Of a stretch of 64,000 bases of DNA, positions 7,939 to 17,491 are shown piece after piece. The translations under genes were made by a program, and so were the position numbers. Below the pieces are notes generated by a model, which saw nothing but the letters and a program-made list of their open reading frames with translations, was not told the origin of the DNA and made no database searches. The stretch lies in assembly GCF_002897035.1 (NCBI RefSeq), contig NZ_BAUX01000013.1, positions 62,001 through 126,000 of the forward strand. Reading direction: 5' to 3'. Position 1 is the first letter of the stretch, and every line of letters begins with the position of its first letter. This stretch comes from Methylopila sp. Yamaguchi (GTDB taxonomy: Bacteria > Pseudomonadota > Alphaproteobacteria > Rhizobiales > Methylopilaceae).

Positions 7939-8057
7939 CACAAAGGCCTGCGGCATGTCATTGCAAGCTTCTTGCGCGCGCCGTTTTGTTGGGCTCTCGC
8001 GTCTTGGAGCTCTGCGGTGTCCGTCGTTTTCCGTTCTCTCTCTCGTTGGTCGGCCTG

Positions 8058-10097
8058 ATGCTTGTCGGAGTCGACGTCGGCGGCACCTTCACGGATCTCG
8101 TCGCTGCGGACGACGGCGCTCTGCGCTTCGTGAAAACCCCCTCCACCCCGGACGATCCCGCGCGCGGCGTGATGGACGCGCTGGAGCTGCTGGCGTGCGA
8201 GACCGGCCAGTCGCTTGAGGATCTGCTGCCCGAGGTCGACGTCTTCATCCACGGGACCACCGTTGCGACCAACGCCCTCGTGGAGCGGAAGGGGGCGAAG
8301 CTCGGGCTGATCACGACCAAGGGTTTCCGTGACCTAATCGAGCTGCGCGAGGGGGCGCGCCAGGAGCGCTACGCGCTGCGGACCGACGCGCCCGAGCCGC
8401 TGATCGAACGGCCGCTGCGCCTTGAAGTCCGGGAGCGCGTGGACGCCGCCGGGGCTGTCCGGGAGCCTCTGGACGAGGTCGGGCTCGACGCCGCGCTCGC
8501 CCAGCTTCGCGCGGCCGGCGCGGAGAGCGTCGTGGTCTGCCTACTTCACGCCCACCGACGGCCCGAGCACGAGCGCGCGGTCCGCGCGGCGATCGATCGC
8601 GCAGGCTGGACTCCCTTCATCTCCCTGAGCCACGAGGCGTTGGGACGCGAGGGCGAGTACGACCGCCTGTCGACCGCCGCCGTGAACGCCTACGTGGGCC
8701 CGAGCCTAAAGGCCTATCTCGAGCGCCTGTTCGGCGAGCTTTCGGCCCGAGGCGTGCGCACGCCGGTCTTCGTGATGCAATCGACGGGCGGCGTGCTGCC
8801 GATCGCCGACGCCGGACAGCGTGCGGTCGGCGCGGTCACCAGCGGGCCGGCGGGCGGAGCCATGGCGGCAGCGCTTTTCGCTCGTACGCTCGGCTTCTCC
8901 GACGTAGTGACCTACGACACCGGCGGCACCACCACGGACGTCGCCGTCATTCAGAACGGCGCGCCCGTCGAGCGCGTCCGCACCGACGTGGCGGACCTGC
9001 GGATCGCGGCGCCCGCGATCGCCATCGATCCGATCGGGATCGGCGGCGGCAGCATCGCCCGGATTGACGCCGGCGGGGTGCTGGCCGTGGGACCCGAAAG
9101 CGCGGGCGCGGCTCCCGGCCCGGCGTGCTTCCTCAAAGGCGGCGTTCGCGCGACCTTGACCGACGCCAATCTGGCGCTCGGGCTGATCTCGCCGGACACC
9201 TTTCTCGGCGGCAGGATGCCGCTGTCGGTCGATCTCGCCCGCGACGCCATCGCCCGCGACGTCGCGCAACCCCTCGGTCTTTCCGTCGAGGAGGCCGCCT
9301 GGGCCGTGCACGTTCTCGCGACGTCCGGCGTCACGGAAGGGGTGAGGCTCGCGACCGTGCGGCGGGGGCGCGATCCCCGGGACTTCGCGCTGCTGTCGTT
9401 CGGAGGCGCCGGCGGCCTCCACGCTCACGCGGCGGCGCGGGAGCTGCGCATCCCTACTGTCGTCGTGCCGCGTATGGCCTCGGTGCTGTCAGCGCTCGGC
9501 TTCCTCGCCGCCGACGTCCGCCAGGACCTTCAAGTCAGCGTCGACAAGCCCATCCGCGCGCTCGGACCGTCCGAGCTGCAGACCATCTTCGACGGGATGG
9601 AGCGGGAAGGCCGGGTCCGCCTGGCGCGAACCGGGCTTGGCTCCGCGGACGTAACCCTGCGCCGGACGGTCGACTGCCGCTACGATCGGCAGACGCACGC
9701 CATCCCCGTCGTGATCGGCGAGGCGGAGCCGGCTGCGCTCGAAGACGCATTCACGGCCGCCTATCGCTCGCTCTACGGGCACGCGCATGACACCGAGCCC
9801 GGCGTGGTCGACGTCTGCCGGCTGTCTCTCTTTGGCGCGCTGCCCAAGCTTACCCTGCCGCGCGCCGCCGTTCTGTCGTCGCCGGATCCATCGGCTGCAA
9901 AATCGGGCGAACGGGAGGTCTTCCTCGGCCGCTGGACCGTGGCCGGCGTCTACCGCTTCGACGACCTCGCCGCGGGGATGCAGGTCGCGGGCCCCGCGAT
10001 AATCGAGTCCGCGTCGACGACGGTGCTCGTGCAGGAGGGCGGCGTGGCGTCCGTCGACGAAACCGGAAGCCTCCGGATCGGAGAGCTCGCGTCATGA
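8058..10097 (+). CDS. hyuA: HyuA-type subunit, hydantoinase/oxoprolinase family (first copy)
   Basis: 679 residues from the ATG at 8058, which opens directly with the family's MLVGVDVGGTFTDLV phosphate-binding segment; a longer frame from 7803 would run through the intergenic promoter and is rejected. Further family marks are IHGTTVATNALVERKGAKLGLITTKGFRD, SGPAGGAMAA, TYDTGGTTTDVAVI and GIGGGSIARID. HyuA/HyuB proteins work as a pair in ATP-dependent opening of a cyclic amide: 5-oxoproline, N-methylhydantoin, D-hydantoins or, for the acetone-carboxylase branch, ketone carboxylation. This copy is followed by hyuB with a 4-base overlap. The substrate cannot be told from sequence. Confidence 0.9.
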   Translation: MLVGVDVGGTFTDLVAADDGALRFVKTPSTPDDPARGVMDALELLACETGQSLEDLLPEVDVFIHGTTVATNALVERKGAKLGLITTKGFRDLIELREGARQERYALRTDAPEPLIERPLRLEVRERVDAAGAVREPLDEVGLDAALAQLRAAGAESVVVCLLHAHRRPEHERAVRAAIDRAGWTPFISLSHEALGREGEYDRLSTAAVNAYVGPSLKAYLERLFGELSARGVRTPVFVMQSTGGVLPIADAGQRAVGAVTSGPAGGAMAAALFARTLGFSDVVTYDTGGTTTDVAVIQNGAPVERVRTDVADLRIAAPAIAIDPIGIGGGSIARIDAGGVLAVGPESAGAAPGPACFLKGGVRATLTDANLALGLISPDTFLGGRMPLSVDLARDAIARDVAQPLGLSVEEAAWAVHVLATSGVTEGVRLATVRRGRDPRDFALLSFGGAGGLHAHAAARELRIPTVVVPRMASVLSALGFLAADVRQDLQVSVDKPIRALGPSELQTIFDGMEREGRVRLARTGLGSADVTLRRTVDCRYDRQTHAIPVVIGEAEPAALEDAFTAAYRSLYGHAHDTEPGVVDVCRLSLFGALPKLTLPRAAVLSSPDPSAAKSGEREVFLGRWTVAGVYRFDDLAAGMQVAGPAIIESASTTVLVQEGGVASVDETGSLRIGELAS

Positions 10098-11779
10098 CCA
10101 AGGCGCATGCCGCACAAAGCCCTCTGACGCTCGCCGTCGTCCGTCACAAGCTGAAGGCGGTGACGGAGGAGATGGTCGAGACCATGACGCACACCTGTTT
10201 CTCGCCGATCCTCAACCAGAACCAGGACTTCTCCGCCGTCCTGCTCGACGCCGACTTCCTCTGCGTGGCGCAAGCGGAGCGGGTCCCGATCCACATGGGC
10301 GCGATGCCGCTCGCCGTCCGCCGAATGGCGGAGGCGTTCCGGGACGATGTCGCAGAGGGCGACGTGCTGATGGCGAACGATCCCTATTGGGGCGGCAGTC
10401 ATCTGCCGGACGTCACGCTCGCCGCGCCCTTCATCCACGGGGGCGAGATCCGCTTCTGGGTCGCGCTTCGCGCCCATCAGGGCGACATCGGCGGCATGTC
10501 GGCCGGGGGCTACAGCGCCGGCGCGCGCGAGATCTGGCACGAGGGTCTCCGCATCCCGCCGATCAAGCTCGCCGCTAAGGGCGCGCTTCGGCCGGACGTG
10601 CTCCGCCTGGTGGCTGAGAACTCGCGCAAGCCGGAGGACCTGGCGGGCGACCTGACGGCGCAATGGGCCTCCGTCCGCATCGGCCTTGAGCGACTGACGG
10701 ATCTCTTCGCCCGGTACGCCGCACGCGAGATCGACGGCGCCTCGGCGGCCATTCTCGACGCAGGCGAAGCGGTTACGCGGTCGATGCTGTCGACCTTCGC
10801 CCCAGGGGTCTACCGCGGCCTCAGCCATATGGAGTTCGCCTCCGCGCCCGATGGGCTGCTGCCGATCCCCGTCGCGGTGACGATCGAGAACGGCCGGGCC
10901 GTCGTCGACCTCACCGAATGCCCGGATCAGGTCGCCGCCTTCATCAACAGCCCCTACGCCAACACGCGGGCCGCCGTGATGGTGGCGTTCCTCTACTTCT
11001 GCGGCGACGAGCAAGGGCTCAACGACGGCAGCGCCCGAGCGATCGAGCTCCGCACCCGGGCCGGTAGCCTGCTGGACCCCGTCAGCCCCGCGCCCGTCGG
11101 CGCTTGCACGTCCTCGACGGCCTGCGCGGTGATCGAGGCCCTGCTCGACGCGCTTCAGAACGCCGACCCCTCGCGCGCGGTCGGCGGCTTCGCACGGCGC
11201 TTCCGCTTTGCGCTGGCGGGACGCGACCGTCAGGGGAGCGCGTTCATCTGGCACTACTTTCTGAACAAGGGCGGGGCCGGCGCAAGCGACGGCCGTGACG
11301 GCTGGGTCAACCTCGGCGGCCTTCACAATCCGGGCGGAACGCCCTCCCCAAGCGTCGAGCGCACCGAAGCGGCCTATCCGCTGTTCGTGGAGTCCTACGC
11401 GCTTGAAACCGACACCGGCGGCCCCGGGGCTGCGCGCGGCGGCCTCGGCGGCCGGTTGACCCTGCGCTACGAGGGCGCGGCCCCCGCCGTGATCAACGCC
11501 TCCGGCGAAGGCGTCGCCGTGCCGCCCTTCGGCGCGCAGGGCGGCTTTCCTGGTCCAGGCCACGCCTACACGGTGGACGGCGAGAGCGGCCAAAGGCCGA
11601 TCGGCGTGCACGACAGCGGCGTTCCGATCGCGCCGGGCGAGCGCGTGACGTGCGTCTCGGCGGGGGGCGGGGGCTATGGCGATCCCACATTACGCTCCCC
11701 CGAAGCGGTGCTCCGCGACGTCAAGTTCGGATACGTCTCTCCCGAGGCGGCCTTCGCCGTCTACGGCGTGAGGGTCTGA
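10094..11779 (+). CDS. hyuB: HyuB-type subunit, hydantoinase/oxoprolinase family (first copy)
   Basis: 561 residues, normal for HyuB. The start overlaps the hyuA stop (ATGA), implying coupled synthesis of a complex. Recognisable segments are VTEEMVETMTHTCFSPILNQNQDFSAVL, the NDPYWGGSHLPDVTLAAP motif, WVALRAHQGDIGG, the EGLRIPPIKL stretch, NSPYANTRAAV, SYALETDTGGPGAARGG and a terminal GGGGYGDP. It supplies the second half of the ATP-dependent amidohydrolase. The stop is 20 bp from the 3' end of the opposing gntR gene, so the pair forms its own transcription unit with hyuA. Confidence 0.9.
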   Translation: MTKAHAAQSPLTLAVVRHKLKAVTEEMVETMTHTCFSPILNQNQDFSAVLLDADFLCVAQAERVPIHMGAMPLAVRRMAEAFRDDVAEGDVLMANDPYWGGSHLPDVTLAAPFIHGGEIRFWVALRAHQGDIGGMSAGGYSAGAREIWHEGLRIPPIKLAAKGALRPDVLRLVAENSRKPEDLAGDLTAQWASVRIGLERLTDLFARYAAREIDGASAAILDAGEAVTRSMLSTFAPGVYRGLSHMEFASAPDGLLPIPVAVTIENGRAVVDLTECPDQVAAFINSPYANTRAAVMVAFLYFCGDEQGLNDGSARAIELRTRAGSLLDPVSPAPVGACTSSTACAVIEALLDALQNADPSRAVGGFARRFRFALAGRDRQGSAFIWHYFLNKGGAGASDGRDGWVNLGGLHNPGGTPSPSVERTEAAYPLFVESYALETDTGGPGAARGGLGGRLTLRYEGAAPAVINASGEGVAVPPFGAQGGFPGPGHAYTVDGESGQRPIGVHDSGVPIAPGERVTCVSAGGGGYGDPTLRSPEAVLRDVKFGYVSPEAAFAVYGVRV

Positions 11780-11799
11780 CGATGGCGCGACGGCCGGCC

Positions 11800-12567
11800 T
11801 CACGCCTCGCGCGGGTTCTGCTGGACCACATAGTTGATGTGGAAGTCCTCCCGGTAGAACGACTCGCCCCTCACCAAAGGTCGGCGATCCGCGCTCAGCA
11901 GCACGTAATCGCGGATCAACAGCGGGCTCCCGCGCTTCACGGCGAGTTGGCCCGCGACCGCGCCCTTGGCGATGCCCGCGCGGATGGCGCCCTCGACGCG
12001 CAGCACCGGCAGCCGCAGGTCCTCGTCCAGAATTCGGTGGATCGATTTGGTCCGGATCATCTCCTCCGACATGCGACGTCCAAGCTCCCCCGGGATGACG
12101 CGGCGCTCGAGGCTCATCCGCTCGCCGCCGACCAGGCGGAGGCGGTCCAGCCGATAGACCTCCTCGCCGTCGTCGAGATGCAACGCTTCGATCTCGATAG
12201 GACTGGGCCTGTCGCTCGCGAACCCCAGGACCTCGTAGTCGATCACGGCGCCCTTCGCCGCGAGTTGCTCCTCGAAAGAACGGACCCGGCTCAGGTCGAT
12301 CGGGGCGCTGATCGGCGGACGGGCGACGAAGGTGCCGCTGCCTGCGCGGCGCACGATCGCCCCCTCATAGACAAGCTGCTGAAAGGCCTTGGCGACCGTC
12401 GCCCGCGTGGTCGAAAACTGCGATGCGAGCTCGGGCTCGGAGGGCGTGCGGTCGCCCTCCACCAATCGGCCCGCGGCGATCTCCGCCCTCAGGAAGCGCT
12501 GTATGCGGACATAAAGAGGCACGAAGTCCGGCTGCGACAAATCAGGTCCCCACGAATAAAGCTGCAT
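11800..12567 (-). CDS. GntR family (HutC/UTRA type) transcriptional regulator
   Basis: 255 residues from the ATG at 12567 (a TTG two codons earlier is possible). The N-terminal winged helix (about 18-85) has the GntR pattern PLYVRIQRFLRAEIAAGRL-EGDRTPSEPELASQFSTTRATVAKAFQQLVYEGAIVRRAGSGTFV (shown split from longer text). A UTRA ligand-binding domain (about 100-245) ends in RRPLVRGESFYREDFHINY. UTRA repressors normally release DNA on binding a pathway metabolite. It is divergent from the ABC permease operon at 12684, so it likely represses that operon. Confidence 0.9.
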   Translation of the reverse strand: MQLYSWGPDLSQPDFVPLYVRIQRFLRAEIAAGRLVEGDRTPSEPELASQFSTTRATVAKAFQQLVYEGAIVRRAGSGTFVARPPISAPIDLSRVRSFEEQLAAKGAVIDYEVLGFASDRPSPIEIEALHLDDGEEVYRLDRLRLVGGERMSLERRVIPGELGRRMSEEMIRTKSIHRILDEDLRLPVLRVEGAIRAGIAKGAVAGQLAVKRGSPLLIRDYVLLSADRRPLVRGESFYREDFHINYVVQQNPREA

Positions 12568-12683
12568 AGTCAACTAGACATCTCAGACCTTCGGCTTATA
12601 GGATCGCGGCGCGTCGGGAAAGGTCCCGCAGCGCACCTCCGAGGCGGAGTGCCCATGATCCTAACCTCAGCGAACCCAGCGCG
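12568..12683. promoter_or_regulatory. Divergent gntR/transporter promoter with candidate operator
   Basis: A sigma70-like pair for the rightward operon is visible: TAGACA (12575-12580), 16 bases, TATAGG (12597-12602). The sequence AGTCAACTAGACA overlapping the -35 contains the inverted half sites GTC and GAC with 5 bases between, a reasonable place for GntR-type repressor binding. By eye only. Confidence 0.4.
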
Positions 12684-13496
12684 ATGACGGACGTGGCCGC
12701 GCCCGCCCTGACGGCGAAGCCGATTCGGCGCAAGCAGGCCGGGCGCCGGTCCCACACGCTGCTCTATCTCGCCTCGCTCGTGGTGGGGCTGGCGCTCTGG
12801 CACATCGTCGCAAGCGGCTACTCCAGCTTCGTGCTGGCGTCTCCCCTCGGGGTGCTTGTTCGCCTAGGCGAACTGACGTGGAGCCTTGAGCTGCCCCGCG
12901 CGCCTGGCGGCGCGCTGCAGCACATGGCGCTCGGTTACGTCATCGCCTGCGCGATCGCGCTTCCGATCGGGATGCTGATGGGTCGCGTCCGGTTCATCAA
13001 CGACCTGCTCGATCCGATCGTGAACCTCATCTATGCGGTGCCGAGCGTCGCTTGGGCGCCCTTCATCATGATCTGGTGCGGCCTCTACTTCGAAGCGCGG
13101 GTCGCGCTCGTCGTGATGATGTGCGCCTTCGATATGATCATCGTCGTGAGCGCGGGCGCGCAGAACGCCGAGAAGCGCCTGCTCGACGTCGGCCGATCCT
13201 TCGGAGCGAGCGGCTGGCAACGCTTCCGGCTCATCCTGCTGCCGGAAAGCCTTCCCTTCCTGTTCACCGCCTTGCGCATTGGGGCGGTGCGCGCGGTGAA
13301 CGCGATGATCACCGCCGAACTGTTCCTCGCAGCCGTCAATCTCGGTTCGATCATGAAGCAGTCCGCGGTGCGGCTCGACAGCGCCGCCGTGCTGGGCGTG
13401 CTCGCCGTGCTCTGCCTCCTGGGCCTCGCGCTGCAGGAACTGCTCCTGCTGATCGAGCGCCGGATCTGCGTGTGGCGTCCGGGGAGGACGTCATGA
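12684..13496 (+). CDS. ABC importer permease (SsuC/TauC-like), first of two
   Basis: 270 residues with about six membrane segments, starting LLYLASLVVGLALWHIVAS. The binding-protein-dependent permease signature lies in the EAA loop, GASGWQRFRLILLPESLPFLFTALRIG. Subfamily features match nitrate/sulfonate/taurine/pyrimidine-type importers. It forms the inner-membrane channel together with the permease encoded next, whose start overlaps this stop by 4 bases. Two different permeases suggest a heterodimer. It opens the long operon that ends with the second hyuAB pair. Confidence 0.9.
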   Translation: MTDVAAPALTAKPIRRKQAGRRSHTLLYLASLVVGLALWHIVASGYSSFVLASPLGVLVRLGELTWSLELPRAPGGALQHMALGYVIACAIALPIGMLMGRVRFINDLLDPIVNLIYAVPSVAWAPFIMIWCGLYFEARVALVVMMCAFDMIIVVSAGAQNAEKRLLDVGRSFGASGWQRFRLILLPESLPFLFTALRIGAVRAVNAMITAELFLAAVNLGSIMKQSAVRLDSAAVLGVLAVLCLLGLALQELLLLIERRICVWRPGRTS

Positions 13497-14248
13497 GGGT
13501 CCCTCGTCTGGCCGTGAACGCGCTTGGCGTCGGGCTTGCGCTCGCCGGCTGGCAGATCGCCGGAAGCGGACTGGGCGACGCGCTCGTCGCGACGCCGGTG
13601 CAGGTGGCGGCGGCGCTGGTCGACACGATCCGCGACGGGTCGCTCTGGCCGGCGCTGTGGTCGATGGGCTGGCAGATGATGGTCGGCTACCTCGCCGCGA
13701 TGGCGGTGGGGGTTCCGCTCGGCGTCGCCATGGGCCGGTCCGACGTGGTGTTAAGCGTCGTGAAGCCCTGGGCGCAGATGTTCATCGTCGTGTCGGCCGC
13801 GGCCATCGTCCCGCTCTTCATCATCCTGATGGGCCGGGGCGTGCTGTTCTGCACGTCGATCGTGTTCGTCGCGACCGTCTGGTACGTGGTGGCGACGATG
13901 ACGGAGGCCGCGCGCGGGGTCTCCCCGAAGCTGCTCAACGTCGCCCGCTCCTTCGCCGCCAGCGATTTTCAGCGCTTCCGCTACGTCATCCTTCCGGCGC
14001 TGCATCCCTTCGTGCTGATCGCCGCCCGCATCGGTCTGGTGCACGCCCTGCGGGCGATGATCACCGCGGAGATGTTCATCAGCGCGGGCTTCGGCGGCCT
14101 GCTGAACAACGCCGGCCTCGACCTTTCGACCGCGCCGCTGTTCGGCCTGATCGTGATCCTCATGGCGCTCAGCGTAGGGGCCACGAGCCTGCTGCGTTGG
14201 GCCGCCCACCGCTCGGCGCCCTGGTACGCAAGCCGGACCAACGCCTGA
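13493..14248 (+). CDS. ABC importer permease (SsuC/TauC-like), second of two
   Basis: 251 residues from the ATG at 13493, which overlaps the previous stop (ATGA); longer upstream frames lie inside the first permease and are rejected. About six hydrophobic segments, with the EAA loop FAASDFQRFRYVILPALHPFVLIAARIG. It is the partner of the first permease in the same transporter. The MITAEMFISAGFGGLLN stretch after the EAA loop is also shared with the first permease, so the two probably arose by duplication. Confidence 0.9.
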   Translation: MRVPRLAVNALGVGLALAGWQIAGSGLGDALVATPVQVAAALVDTIRDGSLWPALWSMGWQMMVGYLAAMAVGVPLGVAMGRSDVVLSVVKPWAQMFIVVSAAAIVPLFIILMGRGVLFCTSIVFVATVWYVVATMTEAARGVSPKLLNVARSFAASDFQRFRYVILPALHPFVLIAARIGLVHALRAMITAEMFISAGFGGLLNNAGLDLSTAPLFGLIVILMALSVGATSLLRWAAHRSAPWYASRTNA

Positions 14249-14276
14249 CCACCCACGGAACGCAGGGGAACTGACG

Positions 14277-15323
14277 ATGTTCGAGAGCATGAACCGCCGT
14301 GATCTCCTGAAGGTCGGCGCCGGCGGGCTGAGCGTCCTGGCGCTGGGCGGAGGCGTCGGCGGGGCCTTCGCCGCCGACGCGCGCACGCTGAAGATCAACA
14401 CGCTGGCCTCCGCCGCGGCCGTCAACGTGCCGATGCAGTCGGCGCTGCGGTCCGGCCTCGGAAAGATCTCCGGCTTCACGGCCGCCGAGGTGCGCCCCAC
14501 CGCCAAGATCCCGCAGATCGCGCAGGAGGTGATCGCAGGCTCCGCCGATCTCGGCGACGCCGATGTCGCCTCCACGCTCGCCGCCGCCGAAGCGGGCGCA
14601 GACCTCAAGATCATCGGCCTCTCTTACAGCAACACGTCGCAAGTCATCGTCGTCAACGCCGACAAGACGAAAAGCTTGCAAGAGGTCGCCAAAGCCGGCG
14701 GCACCATCGCCGTCAACAGCATCGGCGACTTCATGTACGTGATGCTGATCGGCGTGCTCCAGAAGCGGAAGATCGATCCGAAGAGCGTCAACTTCATCGA
14801 GATGGGTTCGTCCGGCGACCGCGCCCGCGCGCTGCTCGCCGGACGCGTCGACGCCGTGCCGATGCATGTGGAGCAAGCCGCCCAGCTTGCGCAGAAGGGC
14901 AACTTCCAAATCCTCGTTCGCCCCTGGCAGGAGTACGACAACTGGTTCAGCGCCGTGGTCATGACGACCGGCGCCTGGCTCAAGGACGACGCGAACAAGG
15001 CCGCCGCCGTCGCGGTGCTGAAGTCGATCCTGACCTCGTTCCGCCAGACCGACGACGACTACGCCTGGTACAAAAGCCAAGTCGCCGAATACGCCTCCTC
15101 CAAGGAGTTGAAGGGTGCGGACGACGCCTTCCTCAAGCCGGTCTGGAGCACGCTCACGACCGAGATCAAGGCTTTCCCCAAGACGATGGACGAGCTGAAC
15201 GCCGACCAGTTCGCCAAGGTGATCCCCGCCTACAAGGAGGCGGGCGCGCTCAAGGGCACGGTCGATCTCGGCAAGCTGATCGACCGCGCCTACCTCGAGC
15301 AGGCGCTCAAAGAGCTCGGCTGA
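14277..15323 (+). CDS. ABC importer substrate-binding protein (NMT1/SsuA-like), Tat-type signal
   Basis: 348 residues, ATG preceded by AGGGGA. The N-terminus NRRDLLKVGAGGLSVLALGGG is a twin-arginine signal (RRDLLK), so it is likely exported folded to the periplasm. The mature part has two-lobe binding-protein segments KINTLASAAAVNVP, GDADVASTLAAAEAGADLKIIGL and VNSIGDFMYVMLIGVLQKRKID. It delivers the substrate to the two permeases upstream. Related proteins bind sulfonates, nitrate or pyrimidine precursors. In this context the ligand is probably the compound degraded by the HyuAB enzymes. Confidence 0.88.
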   Translation: MFESMNRRDLLKVGAGGLSVLALGGGVGGAFAADARTLKINTLASAAAVNVPMQSALRSGLGKISGFTAAEVRPTAKIPQIAQEVIAGSADLGDADVASTLAAAEAGADLKIIGLSYSNTSQVIVVNADKTKSLQEVAKAGGTIAVNSIGDFMYVMLIGVLQKRKIDPKSVNFIEMGSSGDRARALLAGRVDAVPMHVEQAAQLAQKGNFQILVRPWQEYDNWFSAVVMTTGAWLKDDANKAAAVAVLKSILTSFRQTDDDYAWYKSQVAEYASSKELKGADDAFLKPVWSTLTTEIKAFPKTMDELNADQFAKVIPAYKEAGALKGTVDLGKLIDRAYLEQALKELG

Positions 15324-15324
15324 G

Positions 15325-16080
<756 letters not shown>

Positions 16081-16084
16081 CCCC

Positions 16085-17491
16085 ATGACTTCGACCGCCG
16101 CCCCTTCGCTGGGCTGGGAGATCGCGAGCACGCTCGCCGCTCTCCGCTACGACGATCTGCCCGACGATGTGGTCGGCGCGATCAAGCTGTTTACGCTCGA
16201 CACCCTGGGCGTGATCGGGGGCGCGGCGCGCGCGCCGGGCATGTCCGAACTGCTGGCCGCGCTGACCGAATGGGAGACCTCAGGCAAGGCGACCCTGCTC
16301 CTTGACGGGAGGACCGCGAACCCGGCAACGGCCGCGCTCGCGAACGGCGCGGCCGCGCACAGCCTCGACTTCGACGACCAGCACGACCAGGCGCGCATCC
16401 ATGCCTTCTGCGTGGTGCTTCCGACCGTGCTCGCCGCGATCGAGGCGAAGCGCAACGTCTCAGGGCGGGAGGCGCTGACCGCGCTGACCGTCGGGGTCGA
16501 GTTGTTCTGCCGGCTGGGGCTCGCCTGCTACAACTCGCTGGGCAAGGGCTGGCATCCGACGACGGCGCTGGGCTCGATCTCGGCGGCGGCCGCCGCCGCC
16601 AAGATCTTCGAGCTCGACGCCGAGAAAACGCTCCACGCGCTCGCCCTCGCGTTCGTGCAGCTGAGCGGCACCACCCAATTCATCGCGGACGGCGCGCTCG
16701 CCAAGCGTGTCGGCCCGGGCTTCGCCGCGCGCTCGGGTCTGCTCGCCGCGCAGATGGCGAAGCACGGCGTCACCGGCCCCTACCGGTTCCTCGAAGGCGA
16801 AGCCGGCCTGTTCGAGCTCTATGAGCGAGGGGAGGTCCGCCCGGAAGCGCTGACGGAGGGCCTCGGGACGAGCTGGCGCATCCGCGAGCTGAGCATGAAG
16901 CCCTATCCATGCTGCCGCTGCACCCACACCGTCATCCAGCTCGCGCTCGACCTTCGTGCGCAAGGGATCAAGCCTGAGGACATCGCGCATGGCGTGATCG
17001 AACTCGGCAAGGTCAATCGCCAGATCGTTGGCGCGCGGTTCGACCGCACGCACCGAAATCCCGTCGTCCACGCTCAGTTCAACGCGGCCTACGCCTTCGC
17101 CGCGGCTCTGGTGGACGGCAGGGTCGACATCGCGACCTTCACGCCGGACCGCATCCGCGCGGACGACGTGGCTTTCGCGGCGCTGTTCGAGAGTGCTGAC
17201 GCTTCGGACATGGAGCCGACCGCGGTGCCGCCCGCCCGCGTTCGGCTGCGTCTGAAAAGCGGCCGCGCGGTCGAGGTCGCGCGCTGGACGATGAAGGGCG
17301 CTCCGGACGATCCGATGAGCCTCGAGGAGACGATCGCCAAGTTCCGCTCCTGCATGCGCTGGGGCATGAGCGCCGGCGACGCCGACATGAGCGCGTTGGA
17401 GCGGGCCGTCATGTCGCTGGACGCCCAGCCCGACGCCGCGGTTCTCATTAGCCTGTTCCGCGGATGCCAGCAGGAGCGCCGGGCGGCATGA
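16085..17491 (+). CDS. MmgE/PrpD family protein
   Basis: 468 residues, starting 4 bases after the ATPase gene. Family hallmarks are KLFTLDTLGVIGGAARAPG, ALANGAAAHSLDFDDQHD, GVELFCRLGLA, KGWHPTTALGSISAAAAAAKI and MKPYPCCRCTHTVIQLAL. Characterised members include 2-methylcitrate dehydratase (PrpD), cis-aconitate decarboxylase and iminodisuccinate epimerase, so a dehydratase, decarboxylase or epimerase on a small carboxylic acid is likely. It is coupled by a 4-base overlap to the next gene and presumably acts on an intermediate of the same pathway. Confidence 0.88.
   Translation: MTSTAAPSLGWEIASTLAALRYDDLPDDVVGAIKLFTLDTLGVIGGAARAPGMSELLAALTEWETSGKATLLLDGRTANPATAALANGAAAHSLDFDDQHDQARIHAFCVVLPTVLAAIEAKRNVSGREALTALTVGVELFCRLGLACYNSLGKGWHPTTALGSISAAAAAAKIFELDAEKTLHALALAFVQLSGTTQFIADGALAKRVGPGFAARSGLLAAQMAKHGVTGPYRFLEGEAGLFELYERGEVRPEALTEGLGTSWRIRELSMKPYPCCRCTHTVIQLALDLRAQGIKPEDIAHGVIELGKVNRQIVGARFDRTHRNPVVHAQFNAAYAFAAALVDGRVDIATFTPDRIRADDVAFAALFESADASDMEPTAVPPARVRLRLKSGRAVEVARWTMKGAPDDPMSLEETIAKFRSCMRWGMSAGDADMSALERAVMSLDAQPDAAVLISLFRGCQQERRAA

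Noticed and set aside
9950-11611. 553-codon open frame on the minus strand
   Set aside because: Antisense to hyuB, without recognisable domains.
8058-11779. Assignment of the first hyuAB pair as 5-oxoprolinase
   Set aside because: The family covers several cyclic amides and ketone carboxylases; sequence and context do not single out 5-oxoproline.
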